A stretch of DNA of 64,000 bases, taken from contig CANIRZ010000003.1 in the NCBI GenBank assembly GCA_947470185.1, forward strand, positions 94,153 to 158,152. Reading direction: 5' to 3'. Shown here piece after piece: positions 52,413 to 61,450 of the stretch. The notes beneath the pieces are model-generated. The model did not search any database, had not been told where the DNA came from, and worked only from the letters and a program-made list of their open reading frames with translations. The translations under genes were made by a program, and so were the position numbers. The stretch is from Sphingomonadales bacterium. Its GTDB lineage: Bacteria; Pseudomonadota; Alphaproteobacteria; Sphingomonadales; Sphingomonadaceae. The first letter of the stretch is position 1. The number at the start of each line of letters is the position of its first letter.

Positions 52413-52487
52413 TGCGACGGACTGAATGAACAATATCAAATACTTATGGACGAAAGTGCGACGGCTAGTGCGACGGAAGTGCGACAG
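52413..52487. repeat. Iteron-like direct repeats (TGCGACGG)
   Basis: Four direct copies: 52413-52420, 52457-52464, 52469-52476 and 52480-52487 (last with CAG for CGG). The final three are spaced 12 and 11 bases, about one helical turn. They lie in the 165-base gap upstream of the AlpA-like gene, typical for a replication origin or for excisionase sites. Confidence 0.65.
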
Positions 52488-53165
52488 CTATGAGTTGTGT
52501 ACCAATTTCAAACTGTCGCTGACGCGCCACCCATCAAGATAGCGATCTTGCCACTTTCCGAACGTAGACCGCACGAGCGGCTTACCTGTCCGCTTATTTT
52601 TCGGGTCAGCGTGCCACTTGAGGTATTCGCTATGCATAGCAACCCGACCCAGCGGGTCTTTGGGTGGGTGCGTCAACGCAATGTCGATGAACTTTAACGC
52701 GTCAGCCTGCCGTTGGGTTAACCGCTGTTGCTGCCACCTTTCCTTCGGTGGCCGCGCCCCAGTTCCCTTTGATGGATGCACATCCAGCAGCGTATCAAGG
52801 TCGACCTTGCTGAACGTCAAATCGAACAGCTTGATGCGTTCACGTTCTGTGTCTTGATAATAATCGACCCAATATTCTACCGTTGCTTCATAGGTACCTG
52901 CACCCCAAAGCACTTCGACTTGGCGTTCTGCCCAGTAATGGTTCGGAATGTCTGGCCAAGAACCGTGTATCGACAGTTCTTTCTTATCCGAACGTGGCTT
53001 TTTTGGAAATAACCGCTTTTCAGGAGGGTCGTCGAGACTTGAAGTGGAGCTCTTAGCGCGCGCGCGAAGGCGGCCTTGGCTAGCCCATTCGATCAGGTTT
53101 CCTTCAGATAAGCCGGCAGCCTTGATCCGCCTCGAAGCCTCCATCGCGCTAATCCACTCGCTCAT
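52488..53165 (-). CDS. Integrase-linked protein of unknown function
   Basis: A 225-residue protein with no recognised domain. It begins 'MSEWISAMEASRRIKAAG', which looks like a helix-turn-helix start, and has a charged centre ('SKVDLDTLLDVHPSKGTGARPP' in part). Its ATG overlaps the integrase stop (ATGA), so the two are made together. A role in integration or its control is inferred only from this coupling. Confidence 0.65.
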   Translation of the reverse strand: MSEWISAMEASRRIKAAGLSEGNLIEWASQGRLRARAKSSTSSLDDPPEKRLFPKKPRSDKKELSIHGSWPDIPNHYWAERQVEVLWGAGTYEATVEYWVDYYQDTERERIKLFDLTFSKVDLDTLLDVHPSKGTGARPPKERWQQQRLTQRQADALKFIDIALTHPPKDPLGRVAMHSEYLKWHADPKNKRTGKPLVRSTFGKWQDRYLDGWRVSDSLKLVHNS

Positions 53166-54424
53166 GCCCTAACCTCCGACAGCTGCACCACGTTGGTCTG
53201 GTCGGCTCCGGTCAGAAGGCCGGACACGTGGTCTGCCCATGCCTGCACCGCAACCGCCTTCTCGGTCGCCCAATCATATCGCTGGTAAACGCCCGCCACG
53301 CCGCCCTTAGAGCCACTAACGTGGTTCAGGACGGCCTCAGTCACTTCGAACCGCACACCCAGCCGCTGAAGCCCTGTAGCCAGCGTACGGCGCAAGTCAT
53401 GCAGTCGCCACGGCGGTGGGGGCGATGCCTCGTCCTTCTCGGCCAGCGCCGCAATGGCCTTGTCGAGGCGCGTCTTGGCACGGCTGTAGCCGCTCACACT
53501 GGTATTCCCGGTCGTACTGAACACAAAACCTGATTTCGGCCATCCGGCGGACTTACCCTGCCGGTTGGCGATGGCGTCTAATTCGGCAACTGCAAGCGTC
53601 GACAGGGGCTGGCGAGCCGCTACGCCGTTCTTCGACCTGCTCGGGGGCAGCACCCATATCTGGGAGCCATGATCAAGCTCGGACCAATCAAGCGCAGCGA
53701 CCTCTTCTCGCCGTGCCCCAGTCAAGATAAGCAGGCGGATAAGCGGCCCGAATGGGTAACCTAGCTCCGCCGTCGACTTCCACACCAGCAACATCTCGTT
53801 GTCGTCGAGAACCCTGTCGCGAGAAGGCGGCGGCTTTGGGCCTTTAACGCCCTCAATCGGCGAACGCTCTAAATCTTCCTGTTCGACCGCCCATCGCAGA
53901 AGCCGCCGTATGACGCCGAACAGGTTCGCTGCCGTCGCAGCCTTACTCTTCACGGGCGCAAGAACCGCATTGATATCTTTACGCGTGATTTCGTTAAGGG
54001 GCTTATTGCCAAGCACCGGCACCGCGTATGTGATGAGAAGCGAGTGAACGTAGCGGTAGGTAGCAGGCCACTCTTCCCGAAGGCATTCTGCCGCGAACCG
54101 TTCGACATAGGGCTTGAACGCCAAATCGATTGCAATACGGTTGGTCTCGGCTTTGATCCGCTGCGGGTCGGAGCCTTGTGCCACTTTCAATGCAAGCACT
54201 TCAGCCTCGCGCCGCGCTTGCTCCGCAGTCAGCTGTCCGTGACGGCCTATAGTGTAGCGTCGCGCGGGTGAACCCCTACCGCCCATACGGTACTGGTAGA
54301 TGAAGACCTTCGCCCCCTTGGGCGTGACCTTGCAGCCGAAGCCCAAAAGGCGGTCGTCCCAAAATAGTATATCCTTCGCGCCGGGCTGCGCTGCGTCGAC
54401 GAAGCTTTTAGTTATGCGTGCCAT
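53162..54424 (-). CDS. int: Tyrosine site-specific integrase
   Basis: A 420-residue P4-type integrase. An N-terminal arm-binding DUF4102 domain ('ITKSFVDAAQPGAKDILFWDD' region) is followed by a SAM-like core-binding domain (about 115-205) and the catalytic domain. Catalytic Arg is in 'LTGARREEVAALDW', His-x2-Arg in 'HDLRRTLATG', and the nucleophile Tyr in 'VYQRYDW'. ATG 54424 begins 'MARITKSFVD'; the TTG 27 bases earlier is less likely. It lies 125 bases from the right tRNA repeat and inserts the island into tRNA-Val. The intervening AT-rich stretch probably holds the arm sites. Confidence 0.93.
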   Translation of the reverse strand: MARITKSFVDAAQPGAKDILFWDDRLLGFGCKVTPKGAKVFIYQYRMGGRGSPARRYTIGRHGQLTAEQARREAEVLALKVAQGSDPQRIKAETNRIAIDLAFKPYVERFAAECLREEWPATYRYVHSLLITYAVPVLGNKPLNEITRKDINAVLAPVKSKAATAANLFGVIRRLLRWAVEQEDLERSPIEGVKGPKPPPSRDRVLDDNEMLLVWKSTAELGYPFGPLIRLLILTGARREEVAALDWSELDHGSQIWVLPPSRSKNGVAARQPLSTLAVAELDAIANRQGKSAGWPKSGFVFSTTGNTSVSGYSRAKTRLDKAIAALAEKDEASPPPPWRLHDLRRTLATGLQRLGVRFEVTEAVLNHVSGSKGGVAGVYQRYDWATEKAVAVQAWADHVSGLLTGADQTNVVQLSEVRA

Positions 54425-54548
54425 GGTGATTGCTAGAACCTTTCTCAGCAATCACATTAACGGGAAATGAGGTTGGTTACAAGGAGCTTGGGTGAATATA
54501 AAACAATGAAAAAACGAGGATTAAATAGATAAAGGTTAATATTTTCTG

Positions 54549-54609
54549 TGGTAGAGCATCTCGTTTACACCGAGAGGGTCAGCGGTTCGAGCCCGTTAGC
54601 GCCCACCAT
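54549..54609 (+). repeat. Island attachment site, right copy (attR)
   Basis: An exact 61-bp copy of 4631-4691, a tRNA-Val piece that lacks the acceptor 5' strand and most of the D-arm, so not a functional tRNA. It is the island's right boundary. Confidence 0.92.
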
Positions 54610-54661
54610 TCCCGAACATGACTTTATATGCGATAAAGACCCCTTTTTAAGGGCGTTCGGA

Positions 54662-55255
54662 TCAGTCTGCTGCGCGGAGCAGCTTCACCTTATCAGCTTC
54701 ATTCCATTCGACACCGCCAACAATCCGCCAAACTTCCTGGCCTTTGCTGTCGTATAAAATGGTCGTCGGCAGCGCGATAGCGTTGTTGAAGGCAGCTAAG
54801 ATTGCATTGTCAGCATCGGTATACGGCACAAGGTTTTTCACCCCCGTCTCTTTGAAAAACGCAAGGACGGGCGCACTGCCTTCCAAGTCTTGAGAGACCA
54901 CAACAACGTTCATCCGGTCCTTTTCAAGCTTTGCCAGCGCATCCAAGGTCGGCATTTCGGCCTTACACGGCGCACACCAGGTCGCCCAAATATTCAGCAA
55001 TAATGGCTTGCCGGCAAAGTCCGCCAAGGTCACATCCTGCCCATTGGCATCAGCGAAGGGCGCCGTTGGCGCCTTCTGGCCTGCATTCTTGTAACTGAGC
55101 GCTGCGCGACTGCCATTTGCGCTTTTCAATACTATATCGTCTTTGACACCCATACCTGAATTTGCACCCAATGCGGGTTGCGCTTGCCCCCCCGCTTGGC
55201 TTTCTTTATCGCATCCAGCCAACACCAGAAGGATTAGGGTAATTACAAAGCGCAT
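54662..55255 (-). CDS. TlpA-like thioredoxin-fold lipoprotein
   Basis: A 197-residue TlpA/ResA-type thiol-disulfide protein. A lipobox 'LVLAGC' (Cys about 15) makes it a membrane-anchored periplasmic protein. The thioredoxin domain (about 60-195) has the redox motif '[15 protein letters not shown]' and the cis-Pro region '[10 protein letters not shown]'. It reduces disulfides, for example in cytochrome c maturation. ATG 55255 is preferred over the long upstream frame, which lies within argH. Its start codon overlaps argH's start on the opposite strand. First gene right of the island. Confidence 0.9.
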   Translation of the reverse strand: MRFVITLILLVLAGCDKESQAGGQAQPALGANSGMGVKDDIVLKSANGSRAALSYKNAGQKAPTAPFADANGQDVTLADFAGKPLLLNIWATWCAPCKAEMPTLDALAKLEKDRMNVVVVSQDLEGSAPVLAFFKETGVKNLVPYTDADNAILAAFNNAIALPTTILYDSKGQEVWRIVGGVEWNEADKVKLLRAAD

Positions 55256-56642
55256 GTCGAATTCCAATAGCATGTGGGGCGGCCGGTTTGGCGATGGCCC
55301 TGGGGTCATTATGCGCGAGATAAATGCCTCAATCCCATTCGACAAGCGTCTTTGGCAGGAAGATATTGCGGGCAGTAAAGCCCATGCCGATATGCTGGCG
55401 TCGGCAGGCATCATTTCGAGCGCCGACAATGCCGCTATTCAGCAGGGTTTGGACGCGATCTATGCGGAATATCAAGCCAATGGCGTGCCCGAAGATCTGG
55501 CGCTTGAAGACATCCATATGGTGACTGAAACGCGGCTGCGCGATTTGGTTGGCGAGCCTGCCGCACGGTTGCACACCGCGCGGTCACGCAACGATCAGGT
55601 GGCGACAGATTTCCGGCTATGGGTTCGTAACGCGACACAGGAAATCGATGCAGGCTTGCGCGCCTTTCAATCTGCGCTTGTTGCCCGCGCCGAAGAACAT
55701 ACCGAAAGCATCATGCCGGGCTTTACGCATTTACAAGTGGCGCAGCCCGTGACGCTTGGCCACCATTTGATGGCGTATTACGAAATGGCCAAGCGCGACC
55801 GCAGCCGCTTTGCCGATTGCCGCGGTCGCTTGAACCTCTCCCCTTTGGGGGCGGCTGCATTGGCCGGCACATCTTTCCCGATTGATCGCGCCGCAACTGC
55901 GGCTGCGCTTGGCTTTGACGGGCCGATGGGCAATAGCCTTGATGCGGTATCCGACCGCGATTTCGCGCTTGAGTTTCTAACCGCCGCGGCACAGACCGCT
56001 TTGCATTTATCGCGTCTGGCCGAAGAAATGATCTTATGGGCGTCGCAGCCTTTCGGTTTCATTACCTTACCCGATGCGTGGTCAACGGGCAGCTCGATCA
56101 TGCCGCAAAAGCGCAACCCAGATGCCGCCGAATTGGTGCGCGGGCATTCAGGGCGCATCATTGGCTGCATGAACAGCCTTATGATCACCATGAAGGGTCT
56201 GCCATTGGCCTATTCAAAGGATATGCAGGACGACAAGCCGCCAGTGTTTGAAGCTTATGACCTGCTGGCTTTATCCATTGCCGCAATGACCGGCATGGTC
56301 GCCAATGTAGCATTCAACGCCCCCCGCATGCGCGAAGTCGCCGCCACAGGATTTTCAACCGCAACCGACTTGGCCGACTGGCTCGTCCGCGCATTTGCCA
56401 TGCCCTTCCGTGAGGCGCATCATGTCACTGGCAGCATTGTGAAGGCGTGCGAGGCGCGTGGCATTGGCCTATCGGACATTACGGCGGATGACCTTGCGGC
56501 CATCAACCCAATGCTTGCCGGTTGCATATTGCCTGACCTGTCGATTGACGGCTCTGTTGCCAGCCGGACAAGCGCTGGCGGCACAGCGCCAGTGCGCGTG
56601 AGAGAAGCCATCGCTGCTGCACACAAGGAGCTAGAGGCATGA
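55254..56642 (+). CDS. argH: Argininosuccinate lyase
   Basis: A 462-residue argininosuccinate lyase of the fumarase/aspartase superfamily, last enzyme of arginine synthesis (argininosuccinate to arginine and fumarate). '[10 protein letters not shown]' begins it, '[16 protein letters not shown]' and '[14 protein letters not shown]' lie in the middle, and the signature '[16 protein letters not shown]' is near residue 283. ATG 55254 is chosen; Met-Trp at 55272 is a possible later start that would end the overlap with the divergent TlpA gene. It is followed by a lipoprotein gene and lysA in an operon. Confidence 0.96.
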   Translation: MSNSNSMWGGRFGDGPGVIMREINASIPFDKRLWQEDIAGSKAHADMLASAGIISSADNAAIQQGLDAIYAEYQANGVPEDLALEDIHMVTETRLRDLVGEPAARLHTARSRNDQVATDFRLWVRNATQEIDAGLRAFQSALVARAEEHTESIMPGFTHLQVAQPVTLGHHLMAYYEMAKRDRSRFADCRGRLNLSPLGAAALAGTSFPIDRAATAAALGFDGPMGNSLDAVSDRDFALEFLTAAAQTALHLSRLAEEMILWASQPFGFITLPDAWSTGSSIMPQKRNPDAAELVRGHSGRIIGCMNSLMITMKGLPLAYSKDMQDDKPPVFEAYDLLALSIAAMTGMVANVAFNAPRMREVAATGFSTATDLADWLVRAFAMPFREAHHVTGSIVKACEARGIGLSDITADDLAAINPMLAGCILPDLSIDGSVASRTSAGGTAPVRVREAIAAAHKELEA

Positions 56643-56944
56643 AGTCGCAACCTATTCTGCTGATTATCGCAATCGCCATGACCGCCACTGCCTGCGGCAA
56701 GGTCGGCGACCTTGAACCCCGCACAGGCAACAGCTTGCCACCTAAGGCAAATGGCCAAATGACAGCGCAAACTGCAGCGATTTTGTCGACAGCATCGGTG
56801 CAAGCACGCCCTGGTCGCACGGACGAATTGCTAAAACGTTCCGACCGCCGCGAAGATGACCCCTTTGACGTGCCACCGGGGGAGGAACCCACAGCGTTCA
56901 ACCCCGAACAACCGACGCAATCCGCCAAACCCAATCCAAAATAA
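56639..56944 (+). CDS. Small lipoprotein (LptM/YifL-like)
   Basis: A 101-residue lipoprotein with lipobox 'TATACG' (Cys about 19) and a short following 'CGKVGDLEP' like the LptM/YifL family's 'CGxKGPLxxP'. The rest is a low-complexity Pro/Glu-rich tail. LptM helps LptD mature in the outer membrane. Its place between argH and lysA is typical for the family. Start overlaps the argH stop (ATGA). Confidence 0.75.
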   Translation: MKSQPILLIIAIAMTATACGKVGDLEPRTGNSLPPKANGQMTAQTAAILSTASVQARPGRTDELLKRSDRREDDPFDVPPGEEPTAFNPEQPTQSAKPNPK

Positions 56945-56954
56945 GTCATAAACC

Positions 56955-58217
56955 ATGAACCATTTTAATCTCGTCAATGGCGTGCTGCACGCCGAAGATG
57001 TCGCGCTATCTGATATTGCGGATGCAGTTGGCACGCCGGTCTATGTCTATTCACGCGCGACATTTGAACGCCATGCGCAGGTCTTTCGCGACGCTTTGTC
57101 GGGCCTTGATAACCCGCACATTGCCTTTGCCGTCAAATCGAACCCCAATCTTGCGGTGCTGAAGGTTCTTGCGCGGCAGGGTTATGGCGCCGATGTTGTC
57201 TCGGGCGGCGAAATGGACCGCGCCCTTGCCGCCGGGATGGCAGCAGAGGATATCGTGTTCTCAGGTGTTGGCAAAACCGCAGAAGAAATCACCCGCGCGT
57301 TGAAGGCAGGCATTGGCCAATTCAACATCGAATCGGAAGAAGAAGGCCGCGAGCTTGCAGACATTGCCACTTCCTTAGAACTTACCGCACATGCCGTGTT
57401 GCGCATTAACCCTGATGTCGACGCAGGGACGCATGGCAAGATTTCTACCGGCAAGGCCGACAATAAATTCGGCGTTGGTATTCACCGCGCAGCCGAGATT
57501 TACGCCCGGTTGAGCGCGCTGCCAAACTTGCACATGCGCGGGTTGGCGCTGCACATTGGCAGCCAGTTGACCAGCTTGGAGCCGCTTGAGACGGCCTTTA
57601 CGAAAGTCGGCGTGCTGGTGCAGTTATTGCGCAGCCAGGGGCATGAAGTTACCCATGTGGACTTGGGTGGTGGCCTTGGCGTGCGCTATCGTGACGGTGA
57701 CAATCCGCCGGAGCCAGCCGCTTATGGCGCAATGGTCGCCCGCGTGACCAAGGATTGGGGCGTCCGCCTGATGTTCGAACCCGGCCGCGTTATCGCGGGC
57801 AATGCCGGCATATTGTTGACGCGCGTCATTCGCGTAAAGCCCGGCGCAGGCAATGCCCCGTTCGTGATCGTCGATGCGGCCATGAATGATCTGGCACGCC
57901 CGGCGCTTTACGACGCGTGGCATGATTTTGAAGCAGTTGCGCCCAACGGCGAAAAGATGATGGCCAATATCGTTGGGCCAGTGTGCGAAACTGGCGATAC
58001 CTTTGCCATGGGGCGTGAGATTGATCCGGTTGCGGCCAATGACCTTGCCATTTTCCGGACCGCTGGCGCTTATGGTGCGACAATGGCGAGCACTTATAAC
58101 AGCCGTGGGCTTGTGCCCGAAGTGCTGGTCGATGGTGACAAATTCGCAGTCGTCGCAGAACGGATTTCGCCTGAGACGATTTTAGCCGCGGAACATGTGC
58201 CCGACTGGCTGAAATAG
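56955..58217 (+). CDS. lysA: Diaminopimelate decarboxylase
   Basis: A 420-residue PLP-dependent diaminopimelate decarboxylase, the last step of lysine synthesis. The PLP Lys is in 'HIAFAVKSNPNLAVL' (about residue 57), with 'ADVVSGGEM' following, 'LHIGSQLTSLEP' and 'DLGGGLGVRY' in the barrel, 'EPGRVIAGNAG' and the C-terminal 'GPVCETGDTFA' with the catalytic Cys, then 'GAYGATMASTYNSR'. All family landmarks are in place. Ten bases after the lipoprotein gene. Confidence 0.96.
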   Translation: MNHFNLVNGVLHAEDVALSDIADAVGTPVYVYSRATFERHAQVFRDALSGLDNPHIAFAVKSNPNLAVLKVLARQGYGADVVSGGEMDRALAAGMAAEDIVFSGVGKTAEEITRALKAGIGQFNIESEEEGRELADIATSLELTAHAVLRINPDVDAGTHGKISTGKADNKFGVGIHRAAEIYARLSALPNLHMRGLALHIGSQLTSLEPLETAFTKVGVLVQLLRSQGHEVTHVDLGGGLGVRYRDGDNPPEPAAYGAMVARVTKDWGVRLMFEPGRVIAGNAGILLTRVIRVKPGAGNAPFVIVDAAMNDLARPALYDAWHDFEAVAPNGEKMMANIVGPVCETGDTFAMGREIDPVAANDLAIFRTAGAYGATMASTYNSRGLVPEVLVDGDKFAVVAERISPETILAAEHVPDWLK

Positions 58218-58227
58218 GAAAACCGCG

Positions 58228-59007
58228 TTGGACCAGCTGCCGATATTTGTGAACCTGAGAGGCCGGAACGTCATTCTGGTTGGTGAAGGTGAAATGGCGG
58301 ACGCCAAACAGCGCTTGATTGAGCGCGCTGGCGGCATCTGCGTCAATGCTGATGACAGGGACGCGCGCATTGCTTTTGTCGCTATCGCCGACGAGGATGC
58401 GGCGCGGGTGTCTGCCGATGCGTTGAAGGCGCGCGGGTTACTCGTCAACGTCGTCGACCGCCCCGAAATCTGCGATTTTACTACGCCTGCCATTGTTGAC
58501 CGCACGCCCGTTCTGGTGGCGGTGGGTACGGGCGGGGCGTCGGCGGGCATGGCAAAGGCCATTCGCCAGCGGATTGAGACATTGCTGCCCGAAACCTTAG
58601 GGCCGCTGGCCAATGCGATTGCCGACGCGCGCGTCGCAATCCGCGTGCGCTGGCCCGAGGGTCCCCAGCGTCGCCGCGCATTGGACCAAGGCTTTGCCGC
58701 GGGCGGCCTGTTGGATCCGTTCGGAAACCACACAGCCGACACAGTCGCACACTGGCTTGACGTGGCGCAAGAGCCCAAGGGCGACCGTATCATTGAAATC
58801 GCCTTGCTGTCGGATAGCCCCGACGACCTGACGCTGCGTACCGCGCGGTTGTTGGGTGAGGCCGACCATGTTTTCCATGACGCAGATGTACCAACAGCGA
58901 TCCTTAATCGTGCACGCGCAGATGCCGTGCGCCATGCAGGTGCGCCGCCCGTACCAGCGCCAGAGGGTCTGTCGCTGTTCCTGCGGTTGCCGTTAGCGCA
59001 TGGATAG
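58228..59007 (+). CDS. Precorrin-2 dehydrogenase with short SUMT-like tail
   Basis: A 259-residue protein. Residues 1-150 are the CysG N-terminal/SirC-type precorrin-2 dehydrogenase-ferrochelatase ('LPIFVNLRGRNVILVGEGEMADAK' region, 'TPAIVDRTPVLVAVGTGGASAGMA'), which oxidises precorrin-2 and inserts iron for siroheme. Residues 190-255 ('DDLTLRTARLLGEADHVFHDADVP' region) resemble the start of a uroporphyrinogen methyltransferase domain that then stops, so a full SUMT is absent. The start is TTG at 58228. The siroheme pathway would need SUMT from another gene. Confidence 0.78.
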   Translation: MDQLPIFVNLRGRNVILVGEGEMADAKQRLIERAGGICVNADDRDARIAFVAIADEDAARVSADALKARGLLVNVVDRPEICDFTTPAIVDRTPVLVAVGTGGASAGMAKAIRQRIETLLPETLGPLANAIADARVAIRVRWPEGPQRRRALDQGFAAGGLLDPFGNHTADTVAHWLDVAQEPKGDRIIEIALLSDSPDDLTLRTARLLGEADHVFHDADVPTAILNRARADAVRHAGAPPVPAPEGLSLFLRLPLAHG

Positions 59008-59045
59008 GGCATGACGTTCGCCTAAACAGTCGCAAGGTTTTCATT

Positions 59046-59849
59046 TTGTCCGTTTTCCCCTCTCAAATCTGTTTCTACGGCTGCGGCAACATGGGCGGCG
59101 CGATGCTGCGTGGTTGGCTTGCCGCCGGTGTGGCGCCAGATGCCTTCCATATTGTTGACCCTGTCGCCGAAAACCTGCCCACAGGCGTCACGCTATCACG
59201 GTCGGCACAGGACGTTGGGCGGCAGTTCGACATCGTGGTGCTTGGAATCAAGCCGCAGCTTTTGCCATCGCTTGCACCCGACATTGCGGCATTGCTTGCC
59301 CCCGGGGCATTGGTTATTTCGATACTGGCTGGCACAACGTCACACACGCTGGGCAACGCCTTTCCCGATGCGCAGATCGTTCGGCTCATGCCCAATTTAG
59401 CGGCAGCCATCGGCAAGTCGCCGCTTGCACTCTTTGCGCCAGATGGAACGGAACGCGCGGATATAGCACATTGGCTCGCGCCTTTGGGGTCGGTCATCTG
59501 GATTGAGGATGAGGGCCAAATGGACGCTGTCACGGCGCTGGCCGGATCAGGGCCGGCCTTTGTCTACCGCTTCATCGACGCGTTGACCAAGGGTGGCGAA
59601 GCGGCAGGTTTACCGCGCAATATTGCCGCGCAATTGGCGCTGTCTATGACCGAGGGCGCAGCGATGCTTGCCGCGTTATCGCCGCAAACGCCAGATGCAT
59701 TGGCGGCACGCGTGACCAGCCCCGGCGGGACCACAGCCGCTGGCCTAGCCGTGCTTGATGCAGAGGCCGCTTTGGAAGCATTGATGACGCAGACGCTGCG
59801 CGCAGCACGCGACCGCGGAACAGAATTGGCAAAGGGAGACATCACATGA
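59046..59849 (+). CDS. proC: Pyrroline-5-carboxylate reductase
   Basis: A 267-residue ProC, the last step of proline synthesis (P5C to proline with NADPH). The Rossmann motif 'CFYGCGNMGGAMLRGWL' is at the start, 'VRLMPNLAAAIGKS' near 118, and the C-terminal signature 'VTSPGGTTAAGLAVLD' near 222. The start is TTG at 59046. Its stop overlaps the amidase ATG. Confidence 0.95.
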   Translation: MSVFPSQICFYGCGNMGGAMLRGWLAAGVAPDAFHIVDPVAENLPTGVTLSRSAQDVGRQFDIVVLGIKPQLLPSLAPDIAALLAPGALVISILAGTTSHTLGNAFPDAQIVRLMPNLAAAIGKSPLALFAPDGTERADIAHWLAPLGSVIWIEDEGQMDAVTALAGSGPAFVYRFIDALTKGGEAAGLPRNIAAQLALSMTEGAAMLAALSPQTPDALAARVTSPGGTTAAGLAVLDAEAALEALMTQTLRAARDRGTELAKGDIT

Positions 59850-61450
59850 AATTAAAAATCGCGCTCGCCTTCACCTGTGCTTTAGCGCAGCCAGCAGCTG
59901 TATTGGCGGCAACATCGCCTTCCACGGCGCAGGCGACAGCCAACCTTAGCAAAGAGGGATCCATTGAAAATTTCGATCTCTCCCAGCTTGCTGACGGCAT
60001 TGAAGACGGCACGCTAAACAGCGAAGCCATCACCGCCGCATATCTGGCGCGGATTGCCGCAGTGGACGATAGCGGGCCAACGCTGAATGCGGTCATTGCG
60101 ACCTTTCCCGACGCACTTGACCAAGCACGCGCGATGGATGCGGAATTGCGCGCCGGTACATATCGTGGGCCGATGCACGGCATTCCCATTCTGGTGAAAG
60201 ACAATGTCGAGGTTGCTGGCCCCATTGCCACAACCGCGGGATCGCTTGCACTTGCAGGCAATATCACCAACCGTGACGCGCCGCTCATCGCCCGTTTGCG
60301 TGCGGCAGGCGCAGTGATCTTGGGCAAAACCAACTTGAGTGAATGGGCCAATATCAGGTCGGACAATTCAACCAGCGGCTGGAGCGCGGTCGGCGGCTTG
60401 ACCAAGAACCCGCATGCGCTCGACCGCAACAGCTGCGGCTCATCAAGCGGCAGTGGATCCGCGGCAGCGGCAGCCCTTGCCGCGGGAACCATTGGCACCG
60501 AAACCGACGGCTCCATCACCTGCCCTGCGGGCGTAAACGGCGTTGTTGGGTTTAAACCAACCGTTGGCCTTGTCTCGCGCCGTTATGTTGTGCCCATCAG
60601 CCATAGTCAGGACACCGCCGGACCCATTACCCGCTCAGTGCGTGATGCGGCGATTATGCTGACCGCGATGGCCGGTAGCGACCCGCAGGACGCGGCGACA
60701 GTGGATGCCGACCGCTGGCGCGGCAATTACGCCGCTGGCTTGTCCGTCGATGCTTTGAAAGGCATGCGCGTTGGTGTGATCCGCGCACCCAGTGCCGACG
60801 CGGTGCTATTCGACGCCGCGATTGCCAAGTTGCAGGACGGCGGCGCAGAGATTGTCGTTCTGGATGCCAGCAAGATTGATCGGCAAAAAATCGGACAGGG
60901 CGAATTTAAGGTTTTGCTCGCCGAGCTTAAGGCTGACCTTGCCTCCTATTTACAAGGCCTGCCTGAGGGTCTTGTCCCGCACAAAACATTGGCCGACGTG
61001 ATCGCGTTCAACACCGCCCATGCCGACAAGGAACTGCAATATTTTGGGCAGGACACGTTCGAGACGGCAGATAAGGAAAAAGGCCTTGATGACCCAGCCT
61101 ATCTGCAGGCGTTAGCAACGTCACGCGGGCTTGCCACAAATGCGCTGAACCAGTTGTTTGCCAACAACAAGGTGGATGTCATCATTGCCCAGACCAACGG
61201 CCCCGCATGGGTATCGACTTTGGGCAAGGGTGATGCATTTTCGGGGCCAAGCGCCAGCCAGTTGCCTGCCGTTGCTGGCTTCCCGCATTTGACTGTACCC
61301 ATGGGACTGTCATCCGGGCTGCCTGTAGGGCTGAGCTTCATTGGCCCGAAATGGCATGACCACAATGTCCTGAAAGCCGGCTTTGCGTATGAGCAGCTTT
61401 CCAAGGCGCGCGTTACGCCGCAATTTCCTGCAACCATAGCGAGTAAATAA
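59846..61450 (+). CDS. Exported amidase-signature hydrolase
   Basis: A 534-residue amidase-signature enzyme. Signal peptide to about residue 22 ('AAVLAA') indicates periplasmic or secreted location. The catalytic triad is Lys in 'GIPILVKDNVEV', and the two Ser in 'GSSSGSGSAAAAALAAGTIGTETDGS' (landmark; cis-Ser then nucleophile Ser). It hydrolyses an amide; the substrate is unknown. Coupled to proC by ATGA. The thioesterase gene follows its stop directly. Confidence 0.9.
   Translation: MKLKIALAFTCALAQPAAVLAATSPSTAQATANLSKEGSIENFDLSQLADGIEDGTLNSEAITAAYLARIAAVDDSGPTLNAVIATFPDALDQARAMDAELRAGTYRGPMHGIPILVKDNVEVAGPIATTAGSLALAGNITNRDAPLIARLRAAGAVILGKTNLSEWANIRSDNSTSGWSAVGGLTKNPHALDRNSCGSSSGSGSAAAAALAAGTIGTETDGSITCPAGVNGVVGFKPTVGLVSRRYVVPISHSQDTAGPITRSVRDAAIMLTAMAGSDPQDAATVDADRWRGNYAAGLSVDALKGMRVGVIRAPSADAVLFDAAIAKLQDGGAEIVVLDASKIDRQKIGQGEFKVLLAELKADLASYLQGLPEGLVPHKTLADVIAFNTAHADKELQYFGQDTFETADKEKGLDDPAYLQALATSRGLATNALNQLFANNKVDVIIAQTNGPAWVSTLGKGDAFSGPSASQLPAVAGFPHLTVPMGLSSGLPVGLSFIGPKWHDHNVLKAGFAYEQLSKARVTPQFPATIASK

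Larger units (their letters stand above)
4631..54609. mobile_element. Integrated genomic island in tRNA-Val (about 50 kb)
   Basis: The island is bounded by 61-bp direct repeats at 4631-4691 and 54549-54609. It carries a tyrosine integrase next to the right repeat, an AlpA-like excisionase, iteron-like repeats and a DUF3987-type primase. Cargo comprises two catabolic clusters and a copper-resistance operon. I see no conjugation (type IV secretion or relaxase) genes, so it is better called an integrative, possibly mobilisable, island than an ICE. The intact tRNA is at the end away from the integrase. Internal signs of stepwise assembly are two gene chimeras, an IS3 remnant, an inverted pair of 46-bp palindromes, and a partial copy of a mobile-element gene. 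Confidence 0.9.

Noticed and set aside
52413..52487. CRISPR array
   Set aside because: Repeats are only 8 bases and spacing 11-12 bases, with no cas genes; iterons fit better.
54549..54609. Second tRNA-Val gene
   Set aside because: Lacks the 5' acceptor strand and part of the D-arm; it is the att repeat, not a working tRNA.
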